A stretch of 64,000 nucleotides of DNA from Hermodice carunculata (GCA_964020975.1 OZ026624.1:70956591-71020590), one strand, 5' to 3'; positions 11,704 to 23,049 are shown, counted from the first letter of the stretch. The notes: generated by a model from the letters alone, not told the origin. Made by a program: numbers and translations.

Positions 11704-12428
11704 CTGCAAACCAATGTAGTGATATTTGCACATGGACAAGGCCTAATCGTATCTACCATCTACCCTTTTCTTGATTTACGGTGTTTAATTCACTTATCAT
11801 TATTTAATGATAAATACTTTGCGTACCAACCTGCAATAAGATTGACCATTGTTCCTATTGTTGTGGCATAATTTGTTGCATCGTTCCGTAAAATTAAGTA
11901 GTTATTAATCCAGAGTTTGTCTCATTCATGGACATATTGCTATCATGTTTATGTTTGTACTAATTGTTATTAGTTCTGAAAATGTATCATCAAATATACA
12001 TAACTGATTGATTCTTTGAATAATCTGGGATTTGGCATAAGTTTTTTATATATAACCTGATTATCTCTACATTTTTGTGAAAGCTGGCAAGTCACTTGGT
12101 ATGGTTATTCTGAAAACAGTGTACTTTGGAAATGATGCCACATCTACGATGGCCCATCATTACCAGAAGATTCACAGCAACACGATTTATTCTATAAACA
12201 AGCATTTTTTGCCAATCGATTTTTGATACGTTAATCCCTGAGACAGAAGCTGATATGGTTACTGGTGAAATCCTCCTTTACCCCTGTTACGAACATTGCT
12301 TTTTCTTTCTGAAATCACATGACACCATGGCAGCGCAATTTTTTCACCTGAGCATAAATTGTTCGATTACATCACATTTACATGGGTAGTATCATTGGTT
12401 GTACATCATTGAATTTTGGGCAACTTAC

Positions 12429-12575
12429 CCTTAGAATAATGTCTCCCTCGACCATTGTGGAACCTAATGCTGGTTCCCCGCTAATATTCTTCACATACAA
12501 AATCTTGGATTTATTTTGGTACACCTCGAAGCCATAAGTATCTGTGCCGGACTTTTTAAGTTCTACATCATAAAC
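12429..12575 (-). CDS. Exon: first half of PDZ domain D
   Basis: A 147-nt, phase 0-0 exon of 49 codons and the clearest PDZ first half in the window. It begins VYDVELKKSG (B1), then TDTYGFEV (binding loop and B2), KILYVKNISGEPALGS (B3 and the short helix) and TMVEGDIILR. The donor is AGG|GTAAGTTG. The acceptor (TTTAAATTTTAAG) is AT-rich but usable. The first Gly of the G-F-G-F loop is Thr, while Y-G-F is kept, so the domain should still fold and bind a C-terminal peptide. The exon at 11703-11605 supplies the rest of the domain in the same phase. Together they form an 82-residue PDZ domain of normal size. Confidence 0.9.
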
Positions 12576-12944
12576 CTTAAAATTTAAATTCAAGTGACCA
12601 ATGTGTGGCATTGCTTGAAAATGTCTGCAGTAATGTTTAACATTTACAGTTGATACACAAGATCTGCATGAGCAGAAGGCTACAAAAAAATCGAAAGTTC
12701 ATATACTGCTCTAATGTAGATTCGCCTAAACGATGAATTTAGAATGTTTTATTCATATGATAAAGTCTTACATACAGTCACACACACATCCCTGAATTCA
12801 TTAAGACATTGTTCATGCATTGTAATATATCGAGTTCGTAATAGGTAGAAACCTTATCAAGCTGAGAAACATACAAACAGATAGGCACTGTTATATGTCT
12901 TATCACATGACTGAAAAGTAGAAGTATAATATTCATTCAGTTAA

Positions 12945-13450
12945 AATACTTCATAAAAACATTCCCCAACTTTATAAATTTCAAGCCAACAATGAGACCA
13001 AAGTCAAATACAGGAAAAGGATTAAAGAATCACTAAAACATCAACATTTATCTTCCAATACCAATGTTGAGAAATACATTTTGCTACTGACATGACACAG
13101 CAGTCACCCAGGAAAGGTAACCGGTGGTTTTAAGCTTGTCCTCTCAACCTTTGATATATTCTTAATTAACTGCAGACTTTCTGGGTTTTTTTGCATAAAA
13201 TATAGGGCATAAACCTTAAAACCCAAGATTTATCACTTATGCCAAAGCTAAAACAGTCATGGTTGGCCTGCGAGTTTTTCGCTCTGCTGACTTGTCAGTC
13301 AGCTAAGTTGACAGCGAAAGAACAAAGAAGGCCTTTATTGTACTTGTGATACCTGTGAATCGGGAACATTATAAGATGGAATATCATGTAGATACCTATA
13401 CCTTTTTGAAAGCTTTGCTTGGTCATTATCTCATTTTGCTTTCTTGAATA
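12945..13450 (+). repeat. 480-bp repeat family, full-length-like copy
   Basis: This copy carries all landmarks of the family: the TTTATAAATTTCAAGCC head, the ATCTTCCAATACCAATG block, GGTAACCGGTGGTTTTAAGC, CTCAACCTTTGATATATTCTT, and the CTGACTTGTCAGTCAGCTAA block. It lies upstream of the 12.5-kb PDZ exon and does not overlap it. Confidence 0.65.
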
Positions 13451-13459
13451 GTGCTTTCG

Positions 13460-14360
13460 GTAGTGTGATTAATATGGGAACTGATATTACAGGTGCCTAA
13501 TTCTGCAGAATGATTAACATTACCAGACCATATAGGGAAAATGAACAGAACTTTATGTGGATACCATGCATCCCTTAATGGAAAACCATGTGCGTAAGTG
13601 TCTTCGTGTACCTATGGAAATGGAATTCTAAAATCAGAACCTCGCCAGTAAAGGCAACGTTTTCAATTCCGAGCAAAGCTTGCAGTCTAGAAAGCTGGGC
13701 TTGGTGACGCGGGGACGTTTTACTAAAAGCATGATACCCAAAGATCCACCATCGCTTGTCGACATCTACGAAAAACTAAAATATTGCCAAAAAAGGTTCT
13801 CCCATCAACACAAACATGCAATCGTGGAATGTGAATACTAACTGTAGGTATGCGCATGTCAAATCTGTCTTGCTTTAACAGTCTCTCTTGTGTCATCGTG
13901 AAGTATGGAACAAGAAACAATATGGATTTTTATTTTAAGGATGATTCATTTTGTTTATCATTTTCATAAGAGTACAAAATATGTTTAAGATAGGAGGGTG
14001 TTAGGTGTTATCACGTACTGTAGGTCATAAAAATGAGGTTTTAGCACCAAGTTCACAACCACCATGTTTCAAGCAGTGCCAGCTTAAACTCTTAACCTAA
14101 ACTACGAGAAAAATATGGGTTTAACAGGAACATGCATGAAATAAGTAATGTTTTTTTCTTAAGTATGTGGGTTCCAGGTTAGGCCTGCATCATCTCCCCT
14201 GCATACAAAAAGGAACGCACGATGCAGCAAAAGTAAATGCACGTGTGAGAAGGACTGTAACGAAGATGTAGATAAAGAAGACAAGCAGTACATGGGCAAG
14301 ACTGACAGTAGGGGTACAACTATGTATACATGGTGCCCAAAGTTGCAGCAACATCCAGGG
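13460..14360. other. Intron-like sequence, no feature seen
   Basis: Ordinary sequence 5' (in gene sense) of the 12.5-kb PDZ exon. Short chance frames only. Confidence 0.5.
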
Positions 14361-14364
14361 CATG

Positions 14365-14396
<32 letters not shown>

Positions 14397-14549
14397 GTTA
14401 GAGGTATCAAGTATACCAATCCCTTGAGTGTGGGGAAAGAATTTTGCTTATTTTACAGATTGTTTCATATCTTTATGGAGGTTTCAAGACTTATAATTTG
14501 ACCAACTCTGTCAAATTCGTTCATAAATATGTGTCAAGTCATGCACATA

Positions 14550-14552
<3 letters not shown>

Positions 14553-14612
<60 letters not shown>
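14553..14612. repeat. TA microsatellite
   Basis: Sixty bases of pure AT. A shorter array with one interruption lies at 14364-14394. Confidence 0.95.
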
Positions 14613-14615
<3 letters not shown>

Positions 14616-14639
14616 CATTATCCTCACGAAAAATGAGTT

Positions 14640-15920
14640 AGGGCGATAAAGTGTTAATAGCTTGACTTGACATTTCGTTGGCTTCTGATTGGGGGCTGTT
14701 CGTTTCATTCATGTCGATTACAACTTTGTGTGTTCATGTTGTCTCGCGCTTTACAACTTTGTGTGTTCATGTTGTCTCGCGCTTTCCTTGACCTGTGTAT
14801 TCGTGTCCTATTTGTAGTGGTCTCTGTGTTAAACTGGTTTGAGTTCCCCCAGGGCAGGGCATCATGGGATAGCTTCGTTGATAGACTTTCCTGATTGGTC
14901 ACTTGTTTTCGGCGCCAAACTAGTTTGCCTGGTTTGCATATATATGAGACGAAGAAGGTGCAGGGTGCGGTCTACGCTAATTTGGGTTTGCAACTGGACA
15001 CCTGGTTTGGTCAACACGTTTGAGCGGATCGGATCGTGTATGGCAAGGTTATTCATATTGCTTGGCATCTTGCTGTTATGTTACGGCTTATCAGACTGCT
15101 GTAATCAAAAGTTAGTTCTGCTTTTGCTTGAATTTACACTTTTAGAGGTTTGTGATTTGAGAATTAGAATCTCTGTGTTAGCCTCAGCCTGCAAGTTTTA
15201 CTTAGTGCGCCCGTTTTCATTTCTTGTATCAATGGGGACATTTACCCGTCGGCTTATGTCTGCACTAGGGACCTTGTGCGAGCAGAACGGTTAGGAGTCA
15301 CTTTGACACGCCAAATGTCTTGGTGAGTCCTGAATTTAGAGATGACAAATTAAATATATGTGCATGTTGATATATCTTATAATGCCATTCATGCTAATCA
15401 TACGAATGTCACGGGTATAGCTTATGCAGGTTTTAATGAAGTGTGCGAAAGTTTACGTGCATAAAAGTACCTGAAAATGTCTTTAAATATGGTTTATAGC
15501 GTACGCGTATTGATGTGCGCAAGGCATAAAAATTAGCGTACGTCTGGGCCGCCAGACGGCAGTAGTGTATATCGCATGAAATGAACGTAATATGTAAAAT
15601 AAAAGCAAGGACGTACGAAATAAATGGTTAAAGTAATTAAAGTTCAAATAAGTGTATTAATTAAATGTATTGTCTGCAACGTTGCGGTTTATGTGGCTTA
15701 TCAGGTGGTGGCAGCGGCTCATCTTGTGAAAAAGCTGGTATTGGCGATTCCAAGGTGTGGTCTAACGTCGTGTACATTGATGGCTTCAATAAATACCGTG
15801 TGTGTCAAGCGACTACCAGGTTTCGTGATTTTTACCATAAGGGCTTCCCACAATTCCTCGGTGACATACATTCATATAAATTTTCTTTGCAAATTGTAAT
15901 TTTGTTGACATCTTGGATGT
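14640..15920 (+). other. Promoter-like region and signal-peptide-like ORF, or an LTR remnant
   Basis: This GC-richer patch holds two inverted CCAAT boxes (ATTGG at about 14689 and 14894), a TATA-like ATATATA at about 14939, and an ATG at 15040 that opens MARLFILLGILLLCYGLSDC, a good signal-peptide shape. The frame runs to 15294. A second open frame at 15665-15920 has CGLCGLSGGGSGSSC and VWSNVVYIDGFNKYRVC. Against a host gene, GGTGGTGGCAGCGG at 15704 resembles retroelement primer-binding sites just after TCA, so 14.64-15.70 could be an old LTR with its own TATA box. I found no second copy of the repeat in the window and cannot decide between these. Confidence 0.3.
14718..14783. repeat. Exact 33-bp tandem duplication
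   Basis: Two identical, directly adjacent 33-base units cover 14718-14750 and 14751-14783, both containing GTTCATGTTGTCTCGCGCTT. The absence of any mismatch marks it as recent. It lies about 160 bp upstream of the TATA-like site at 14939. Confidence 0.9.
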
Positions 15921-15999
15921 AAGACGCCATCAAACTTTCATAATTATGTGCACTTTGCGTCTTGTTTAAATCATTCTATTTTTTACCACAACTGTTTTT

Positions 16000-17600
16000 A
16001 TGTTTGTAAAATGTGTGTTGAGACCATCATGACTCAAACACAAATAGAACAATTCCAAAGCGGTAAGTTAAACTCAATTTTAATGAAGAAATTATAATCA
16101 GCAGTACCCTTAGCTTTATCAAGAGTGTTGATATGCTGCTGGTATTATGACCCCCCCCCCCCCCCTAAAAAAAAACCCTTCTAAACTGACACATACTGAC
16201 ATATTAATAGTAATACTTGGCACACTGTTCTGCCAAGTAGGGAAAACCAACAATACACACATATTAGACAGTGTCATTACCATATCCAAACCGTAGTCCT
16301 AATGTAACAAATCCAAGTCAATTCCGACCAAAGGCAATGTTCCTTGGTATGTACAGCTGAATCACATAATTTATCGTTGGTCTTTACCCAAAGAGTCCAA
16401 AACGTATGTGCAAAGTATGTAAGTTTTATCAAATTGGTACATGATATTAATGTCATTTTTAACTATAACACAATCAAAGAATTTGGTTTTCAGTGGTTGA
16501 GACCTCAAGATGCGATCATCAGCTACTGCAGCATATACCTTCCATCACCATCTAGCTATTGGGATCCAAATTACTGGTCTAGTGATCTAGGTTTGCAATA
16601 AAACCCATCCTTTAGGCTCACGCGTTTCTACTTTCATATCACTGTATCAAGCAAAAGCAGTACACGCCAGACATGAAAAGTGAACAGACTCCAAAAAAGA
16701 ATACAGAATACCCATATAGCCTCTCAGCCAAGAGGTCATTGTCATTGGAACAGAATAGTTCACAAAATGTAAAACATGAAATGCGATAATGCATAGTATA
16801 TGTACCAAACCGGCAAACAAGAGTTGTAAAAAACATAACCTATATTCATAAATTCCAGCCCGACAATGGGAACAAAGTGACGAATTGGCAAAACATGCAC
16901 ATTCAACTTTCATTACAATTGTGAAGAAACAAATTCCACTCCTGCTCTCAGACAGGTAGTCACCTATAAACGGAAACTGGTGGTTTTAAACCAGTCCTCT
17001 CAACCTTTGGCCTAGGAGCCTGGGGTGGGAAAGGAGAGAACACTTTGAAATCGGGAGAAATGGTTGTTTCTGTACTCGTTAGGGTCATTCTTTCTGTTTT
17101 GTATTTACCATTCAGCAGCCGAAGTGTAAACAATGAAAAGAGAACAGCAAACCCGAGCTTTGTTGCACTGCCACTTTCTTAAAAAATGCAAATAACTGCA
17201 ATGTCACAAGTGTAAAGAGAATGATGTTTCGTCCAATCATGAGTGAGTTACACCAAAAATCTGCAGGAAGTCATGTTTCAGCTTTCAGCTAAAAGGGACC
17301 TATATTAATTTCGAAAAAGTAAGACTGGAAGTAGATTGTATTGTATTTGCTTCTGACTCATTGCATGATTAGCAAGAGTTAATGTGTGCCCCAATGTTAG
17401 GCCTTTGTGTCCATAGATACAGAGGACAAATATGTTGAGAAAGGTGTAAAAAGGTGGAAGTCAATATATAGCATGTCTGCAGGTCACTATGCACTTCACA
17501 TATTACTGTGCCAGAGCTACCAAATGGATCCAACTGAAGCGTTAGAGAAATGCTTTCAAAGGTGCCTTGTTGCTGTACCAAATGGCCATCCGGCATGGCC
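16000..17600. repeat. Duplicated segment, copy 2 (paired with 10.0-10.8 kb)
   Basis: This is the second copy of the segment described at 10.0-10.76 kb. It is interrupted at 16.83-17.01 kb by a copy of the 480-bp dispersed repeat and near 16.15 kb by a C-run followed by an A-run. The minus-strand open frame at 17.6-17.37 kb carries SSGTVICEVH and CPLYLWTQRP. Identity between the copies is clear by eye but not high, so the duplication is not recent. Confidence 0.5.
16828..17012 (+). repeat. 480-bp repeat family, 5' half
   Basis: The unit's head (CATAACCTATATTCATAAAT) to CTCAACCTTT is present, and similarity ends abruptly there. It interrupts the segment that is otherwise duplicated between 16.0-17.6 and 10.0-10.8 kb, so it inserted after that duplication. 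Confidence 0.65.
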
Positions 17601-17633
17601 AAAAATCCCATAATGGCACGTTTTTTGCTTAAC

Positions 17634-17750
17634 CTTTAAGCCAATCTGTTCTTTCAATGTTGGTTCAGCCAGTCTAGCGGGTATGTGATAAAACGTCAGC
17701 TGTGCCCTGATAGCTCTGTACACAACCAATACATCATTGCTGATTTGTAC
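17634..17750 (-). CDS. Probable exon: second half of PDZ-like domain C
   Basis: The stretch has an AG acceptor (ATCATTGCAG), phase 0 at both ends and 39 codons. It begins VQISNDVLVVYRAIRAQ and ends PTLKEQIGLK before GTTAAG. It aligns with the 11.65-kb exon and its continuing frame: ISNDV with INGTDV, YRAIR with TENIR, HIPARL with MTLART, and IGLKVK with VGLKAK. The expected donor after the final strand has been lost, so I end it at the next GT. Alignment runs past the exon in both directions, so the pair looks like a duplicated genomic segment. A third copy lies near 1.25 kb. It sits at the right distance downstream of the 18.7-kb exon, but could be a relic. Confidence 0.45.
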
Positions 17751-17754
17751 CTGC

Positions 17755-19482
17755 AATGATACTACTGCCCCCTTGCATACTCCATTTGCCACCAGAACAA
17801 TACCTGTGTTTTTAAAGGGTACTAACACTTTAATACTATCACGAACCAATAGTACCTGAAATATGTGTTATTATTATTTATTCGTGCAAGATATACCCCA
17901 TTTACATCGGGGGCGCCACTGTCGGGGTATCAACAGTGGCGCATCCATTACATCTGTACAGCCATACAATCTAAAAAAAAAAGTATACAGAATTATGAAC
18001 ATACTAAAGAAGCACCAGGCATATGAAATAGAAAAAAGGAGCTTCTACGATGTGGGTCCCACATGGCCTTCCACTTGTAAGGTTGATCTACGGCGACTGA
18101 GGGCTAAATTGAGAAATTGTCTGCTACAGTCGTCAAATATCTGAAATGCACATTTGCTGTGTGACTTCGCAACATCACCAATTAAAAATTTCATTTTGTT
18201 AATTAATGAAGAGGCCATAAACTCTTCCCATAAGAAACTAAGACCATTCGCCAATAACTGCGCTTCAATTTTATAAAATAGATCAGACCGAATATCTGCA
18301 TAAGTAGAACATGAGAAAAATACATGGAAAATGTCTTCCCTGTGTGAACCACATAAATCACATGAATCACGTGTTTAAAGCTACATAATCACCACGCCTG
18401 TGCTAATATATAAGTCATCGTTTATTTCGTGTGGTGCATTAAACTCTGAGATATTGCTTTGGAACTGCTTCGAATATTGCCATTATAGAGTAACCCTTTT
18501 CTAAATAGGCGGAACACTGGCGATACATTTTTTAAGTTTAGTGCAATTTTTGCCATCACATCGAAGTTACATGCAATTACAATCAGGAATATTATTGCTA
18601 CTACAGCATTGAATTGTGTGCACTTTTACCTCCACATTAGCTCCCAGACAGATTCTGGACTCTGGTGCTGGTTTCCCAATTTTTTCCTGGACATGAAAAT
18701 GATCGGACGGGTTTTTTGTTTTTGTGTCGGGCGTTGTTATCACCTGAAAGGTGAGGCATAGTCACAAATGTTAGGCATTAAGTAAAACTCTAACCACCTT
18801 TTACAGTAACACAGTAAATCTCTGTCCAGAATAATTCTTAACATAAAATGCACGAATGGTTAAAACAAGCCATTCGAAACTATGGATATCTTGATTGCAA
18901 AAGTGTCGTTATATTGGTTGAGATACAAAATGCATGGACAGAAATCATGGAAAATCTGAGGTCAGTATGCTCCTCTTGTGTACTTTCACTTTAAAGATGA
19001 ATTTAAAATTGTATATTCACATCACACAGTTTTACATAGATTAATACACTATGTTGTTAGATTCCGTATATACCTAGACATTTATGATACATATAAAGGC
19101 ACTAAATTCTTTTGAGAGGACCTTGATCAAGTCGACAAACCTTTGCACACAGAGAAATAAATATTGTCCTATTTTTCACGTAGTAAAGATGAAAATGTAA
19201 AATGTTCAGTAGCCTATCTTGTGTGAATATATTACTTTTTCTTCAAAATTTGTACTATTATGTCAATTTAAACTTTTTTGATAGCGCCCTCTGATGCCAA
19301 ACTCTGAACAAAGGTTACAAGAACATTTGTGGCGCACCAAGGGAATCATACCCTAACATCAGTCTTATAAGTAAGGGCAACGTTATGAAGTCTGTGCGTT
19401 CCCAACATGAAAGATTGATTTGATAACACATGGAAGTTTTGAAAAAAAGGTGATACCAAACGAGTTAGTTCCTTGATTCCAC
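17755..19482. other. Intron-like sequence around the 18.7-kb exon
   Basis: Apart from the exon at 18630-18743 nothing coding is seen. Two short stretches (17.88-18.15 and 18.3-18.5 kb) resemble decayed repeat sequence but have no internal match in the window. Confidence 0.4.
18630..18743 (-). CDS. Exon: first half of PDZ-like domain C (divergent)
   Basis: A 114-nt, phase 0-0 exon of 38 codons. It begins VITTPDTKTKNPSDHFHV and ends IGKPAPESRICLGANVE. The central IGKPAPES matches FGKPASDS of domain A and ISGEPALGS of domain D, and TKNP matches IKNP of domain E. The usual E-G-D-I-I-L end is replaced by L-G-A-N-V-E, and the segment for strand B2 and the binding loop is shortened. The acceptor is GCCTCACCTTTCAG and the donor is GAG|GTAAAAG, almost the same donor sequence as in domain E. 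The loss of the Gly-Asp motif suggests relaxed function or a degenerate PDZ fold. The ending LGANVE is also close to IGSKVE at 61.5 kb. Confidence 0.6.
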
Positions 19483-19793
19483 GGGCCGTATTCATACAAA
19501 ATCTTATTCTTAGTTTGAAATCTAAGTTCAAGAATCTTTCTACGTAAGATTTCCTTGCTTTACTAAGAATCTTGCTTAGACCGCATTCATCAACGCCTAA
19601 CTTAGCCGAGCAAAAAAACACCACAGTGTCACAAGCATCTCCACACGTGAACACGTAATTTTGTTGACGAAATGCTTTGTTTACGCGCACGCGGTTGCTT
19701 ACCAGACGATCTTGTAAATTTCACGCCTTCTTCCATCTTGCTCATCATTGCCACCTTTGGTCTCCCCATCAACCACGTGAAAAAAAAAAATAG

Positions 19794-19975
19794 ATGGATC
19801 CTGCAGCGGCAAGAGGAGCAGAAAGGAGCCCTGCGCTCCAACAAAGAGAAGCCAGATTTTTTGCGCAGGAGGTCATTCAGCGCCTGGACATAATCGAGGG
19901 CGCCTCGGAGCACGGGGGGGGGGGGGGGGGGGGGCGCTAACCAAGCCAAGACACGGCGGGCTTGGGAAATGATCT
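19794..19975 (+). CDS. Harbinger Myb/SANT-like accessory protein, N-terminal fragment
   Basis: From the ATG at 19794 the frame gives MDPAAARGAERSP, then EARFFAQEVIQRLDIIEGAS. Beyond a long G-run it continues NQAKTRRAWEMIS. The x-x-K-x-R-A-W-E-x-I pattern is typical of the Myb/SANT-like DNA-binding protein encoded beside Harbinger transposases, which in characterised elements helps the transposase enter the nucleus and bind ends. The G-run (about 19913-19934) probably shifts the frame, as slippage in homopolymers is common. The gene starts about 310 bp inside the left terminus, as expected. Confidence 0.5.
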
Positions 19976-20832
19976 CCCTATCATGAAAAGGTTAGGGACC
20001 AACCATCAGAATCTTGGGGGAGGAGGGGCAATGCATATTTTTAATATAAATGATGTACGTCTCAAAATCAGTGGAAAAATTATGTAGGCCTACTGCCACT
20101 TTTACCTTAAAAAAATTAAAGTACTGCTTGCCAGGCGCGCATGGGGGGAGAGGCAGAACCCTCCCTGCTCTTGCCCTTTTTTAATGCCTATAGATGCCGA
20201 AAATGCCGTCTGGGTCAAATCAGGGGACATTGTCCTTAGCTTGAGTATACGTGGTCTAACAAGCACTACTGCACTGATCAATGCGTATCATGCAGTTACA
20301 GACGGCCAATACTCGGCAGGGCGTAACCGTAGAAGAAGCCTTGCAAGCGGGACTGACGTCGAATAGATATATTATTTGAAAGGCGAGTTATTAGATATAC
20401 TTATTAATCCTAAATGATTATCATAACGATAGGCCTGCACCAACTGTAAGTAACTCTTTGTGTTACCGTAGATATTATCTACATCCATAGCGCACAGAGT
20501 AGGCCTACATGCCCATATGGTTAACTTTCGTGAAGTACTGAATGAAGCCATAGACATACCAGTAGTAAAGCCATAGTGATAACTGGGCTTATATAGGCCT
20601 CGGCAGATGAAAACGTATGTCAACTTTTGTATTCATCTATTACTAATCTTAATCTAAGTTACGCCTATAGCTTAGCCTTCTGACGCCGCCATAGTCTGTT
20701 TTACGTTAAAATTCCCGACTTTGTCACAAATGTAAGACGCTAAGAGAAAAAATCACTTAGGCCTTTTAAAAAAATCCGAAGGACGTCTCCTTGCGTCATT
20801 AGTTTATCCTTCTTTTTAAGACCTTGTAAATC

Positions 20833-20860
20833 CATAGGCAATATCATGATATTGCCTATG
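20833..20860. repeat. 28-bp perfect palindrome
   Basis: Bases 20833-20860 read the same on both strands, with half-site CATAGGCAATATCA. It lies inside the Harbinger element, about 1.35 kb from its left end. It could extrude as a cruciform or be a protein site, but no function is visible. Confidence 0.9.
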
Positions 20861-20928
20861 AATTTACTCCGAAATAATTTTTACATTTCGATTAAAACAT
20901 ATCATAATTAATTAGTTTGGTTCTGGTA

Positions 20929-20989
20929 AACAGCTATTCTTGACGTAATCTGCACGCATTGCGTGGGAAGTGCGCCGAGAATAGCTGTT
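20929..20989. repeat. Hairpin with perfect 12-bp stem
   Basis: AACAGCTATTCT at 20929-20940 is repeated in inverted form as AGAATAGCTGTT at 20978-20989, with a 37-base loop that holds further short inverted pieces (GCACGC and GCGTGGG). It lies 70 bp from the 28-bp palindrome, inside the Harbinger element. Confidence 0.85.
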
Positions 20990-22258
20990 GACTCAGGCTC
21001 AAACTTGGCATTGAAAGAGTTAATTGGGTATGACCATGTCATAATAATATTGATTACCAGTAACAATATATATTAGCAGGTAAAGGTCACAAACAGATTT
21101 GCAGGAATTATTTGTCACTGACTCATATTTTTTTTGATTCATTTTATGTGAATTGAACCAGATATAGGCCTATAGCGGATTTCGATTTGTGAAGCCCAGT
21201 TTAGTGACGTTTGCATCCCTGAAAATCCAAATGGTCCTCATGAAAATGCAGTCGCAAATGCCAGGAAAACGCATCTGAGAGCATCTGTTTTCAAAATATT
21301 TCCGGGGATTGGGGGATGTCAGCGAAAAAAAAAAAATCCTGGATCCCCTCTTCTTGCATAAGTTAAAATTTTGTACTGTTTATAGTAAGAAAAAAATAAC
21401 ATTCGATTAGCAATGTTGAACACCCTTGGTAGCTATAATATTACCCTTTAAATATTCCGTATATACTCGCATATAGTGTCATAAACTTGGGTCTTTTTGG
21501 CAGGGTTTCTAGGGTAGCCACATTAGATTTTTGGTGACAAATTAGATAGACTGTCCAAATGGAGCCTTATTTTGTCATAACCTGTGGGATTCCGGGGTTT
21601 CGTCCTCCAGACCCTCCAATGATTTCTTTTTGGAATCCCTGTGCTCACATAACTTTGAAATGGACCAGATATATTTTAAGGCTTCTAAAATGCTTCTCTC
21701 GACGTTATGTTTCTTACACAATGGTAGCTAAAATATATGCATCCATGTACTGTGAGGTAGGGTGGAAAAAATAATGTACTGTTATGGGCAACTGAAAAAA
21801 ATATTGTATGTTTTACTAAAATGCATACCCCCCCCCCCTTAAGATTCGAATGGTTCGTTTCTTAGTTACTTTGCAAAAGTAGATGTAAATCAGAATGAAT
21901 TAATATCCCAAATGAGAAGAAAAATAGATATTTTTTTGAAGCACGTGTACTTTGTTTATATCTATTACGATATAACCGGTTATAACAGCAACCTTTCACC
22001 CATTTGTCATTTTACCTCCACTTTCACCTCAACCTTGTAGTCAACATGATGGAGGCGCTGGACAATCCCACTGGAGCTCGAAAGTTCACTGTTTCGCTGC
22101 AAAATATCAAATTTGTATAGTAGTGTGTGAATTTAAAAAGGCATAGGCCTGCAGCCAGCAATAAAAACACGGTTGCATCGTCCCTCAGGGCATCGCGATG
22201 GAAATTACTGTGTACATTTTAGGCCTACATAGCTCGTCCAGGAGCTCTAGTCAGTACT

Positions 22259-22489
22259 CTACTTTCTGACACGGTCTCTAGCCCGCCGCTCGTACAAGAG
22301 CTGTGCTTGTACAGACTGCAGTCTGAGTTTATTCGGCAAGGCAAAGGCTTGGATGTTCATGAAACGATATCTACTTCGTCTCTGCTCCCTGCTCAGACAT
22401 TCAAGAGGATCCTCTCGATTCAGGAAAACCCTTTCAAGGCGAATTAAGTTGTGATTTCGGTGCTGCACAAGATGTAAGATAGCCGTCAT
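22259..22489 (-). CDS. Harbinger transposase N terminus
   Basis: A 76-codon frame starts with Met about 160 bp inside the right terminus. It reads RLERVFLNREDPLECLSREQ followed by RSRYRFMN. The R-E-D-P-L-E, then Y-R-F run is the usual N-terminal signature of HARBI1-like transposases (R-x-D-P-L-D/E, then x-x-Y-R-L/F). After about 45 residues the similarity to the family is lost and the frame stops, so the catalytic region is gone. It is read toward the Myb-like gene. Confidence 0.6.
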   Translation of the reverse strand: MTAILHLVQHRNHNLIRLERVFLNREDPLECLSREQRRSRYRFMNIQAFALPNKLRLQSVQAQLLYERRARDRVRK

Positions 22490-23049
22490 TTTGTGTTTCA
22501 GAGACTGCTGAGACCCTTGCTTACATTTTCATCTTAAATTAAGCCGAATCTTGCACTTAAATTTTTGATGAATACGGTTTACACCTGACATTAAGTTTTG
22601 TGCTTAGAATAAATCAAATTTTGTGCTAAGTAAGTTTTATGAATATGGCCCCAGATCTCTTATATGGTAACACTGTGCCAAGCATCATTGCAGTCATTGG
22701 TAACGTGTGCCAAATAGGAAACTATCCCATTCTAATAAAAGGGTCTCTTACATTTTTTTTTCATTTTCAGACAGTGGTCATATTTGCCAGCAATAGAAAA
22801 ATTCTGATATTGAAACAAATGATTTCAAACTCAGTCCATACTTAAACCTATGGCAGGTAAAATCTTTGACTTAATCTAGGGGGGAATGCAGAATTATTAG
22901 GAATAAAATAAGACACAGCTTTCAGGATGCCAGTAAGCCTGAATAAGTGTGTGCAATAAGTAGCAATTTGTCCATAATTCTATTATTCCTTGAAAATAGC
23001 ACCGAATTGGTTGCTCTTTCGACCATCAAAGAAAATGATAAAGCATGGT

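Larger units (their letters stand above)
19483..22652. mobile_element. Harbinger (PIF) DNA transposon, about 3.2 kb, degraded
   Basis: The ends are inverted relatives. The left end starts GGGCCGTATTCATACAAAAT and the right end, read on the minus strand, starts GGGGCCATATTCATAAAACT. Inside are two convergent genes, as in autonomous Harbinger elements: a Myb/SANT-like protein start on the plus strand at 19794 and a transposase N terminus on the minus strand at 22489-22259. The DDE catalytic region was not found, so the element is deleted or heavily decayed. No clear 3-bp target duplication could be read. The interior includes a 28-bp perfect palindrome and a 12-bp hairpin. It lies in the intron between the 25.6-kb and 18.7-kb PDZ exons. 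Confidence 0.7.

Noticed and set aside
22017-22098. Minus-strand frame with AG and GT borders reading LHHVDYKVEVKVE, phase 0-0, fitting just before the 18.7-kb PDZ exon
   Set aside because: It lies inside the Harbinger element (19.48-22.65 kb), directly beyond the transposase fragment, so it is more likely transposon sequence than a host exon.
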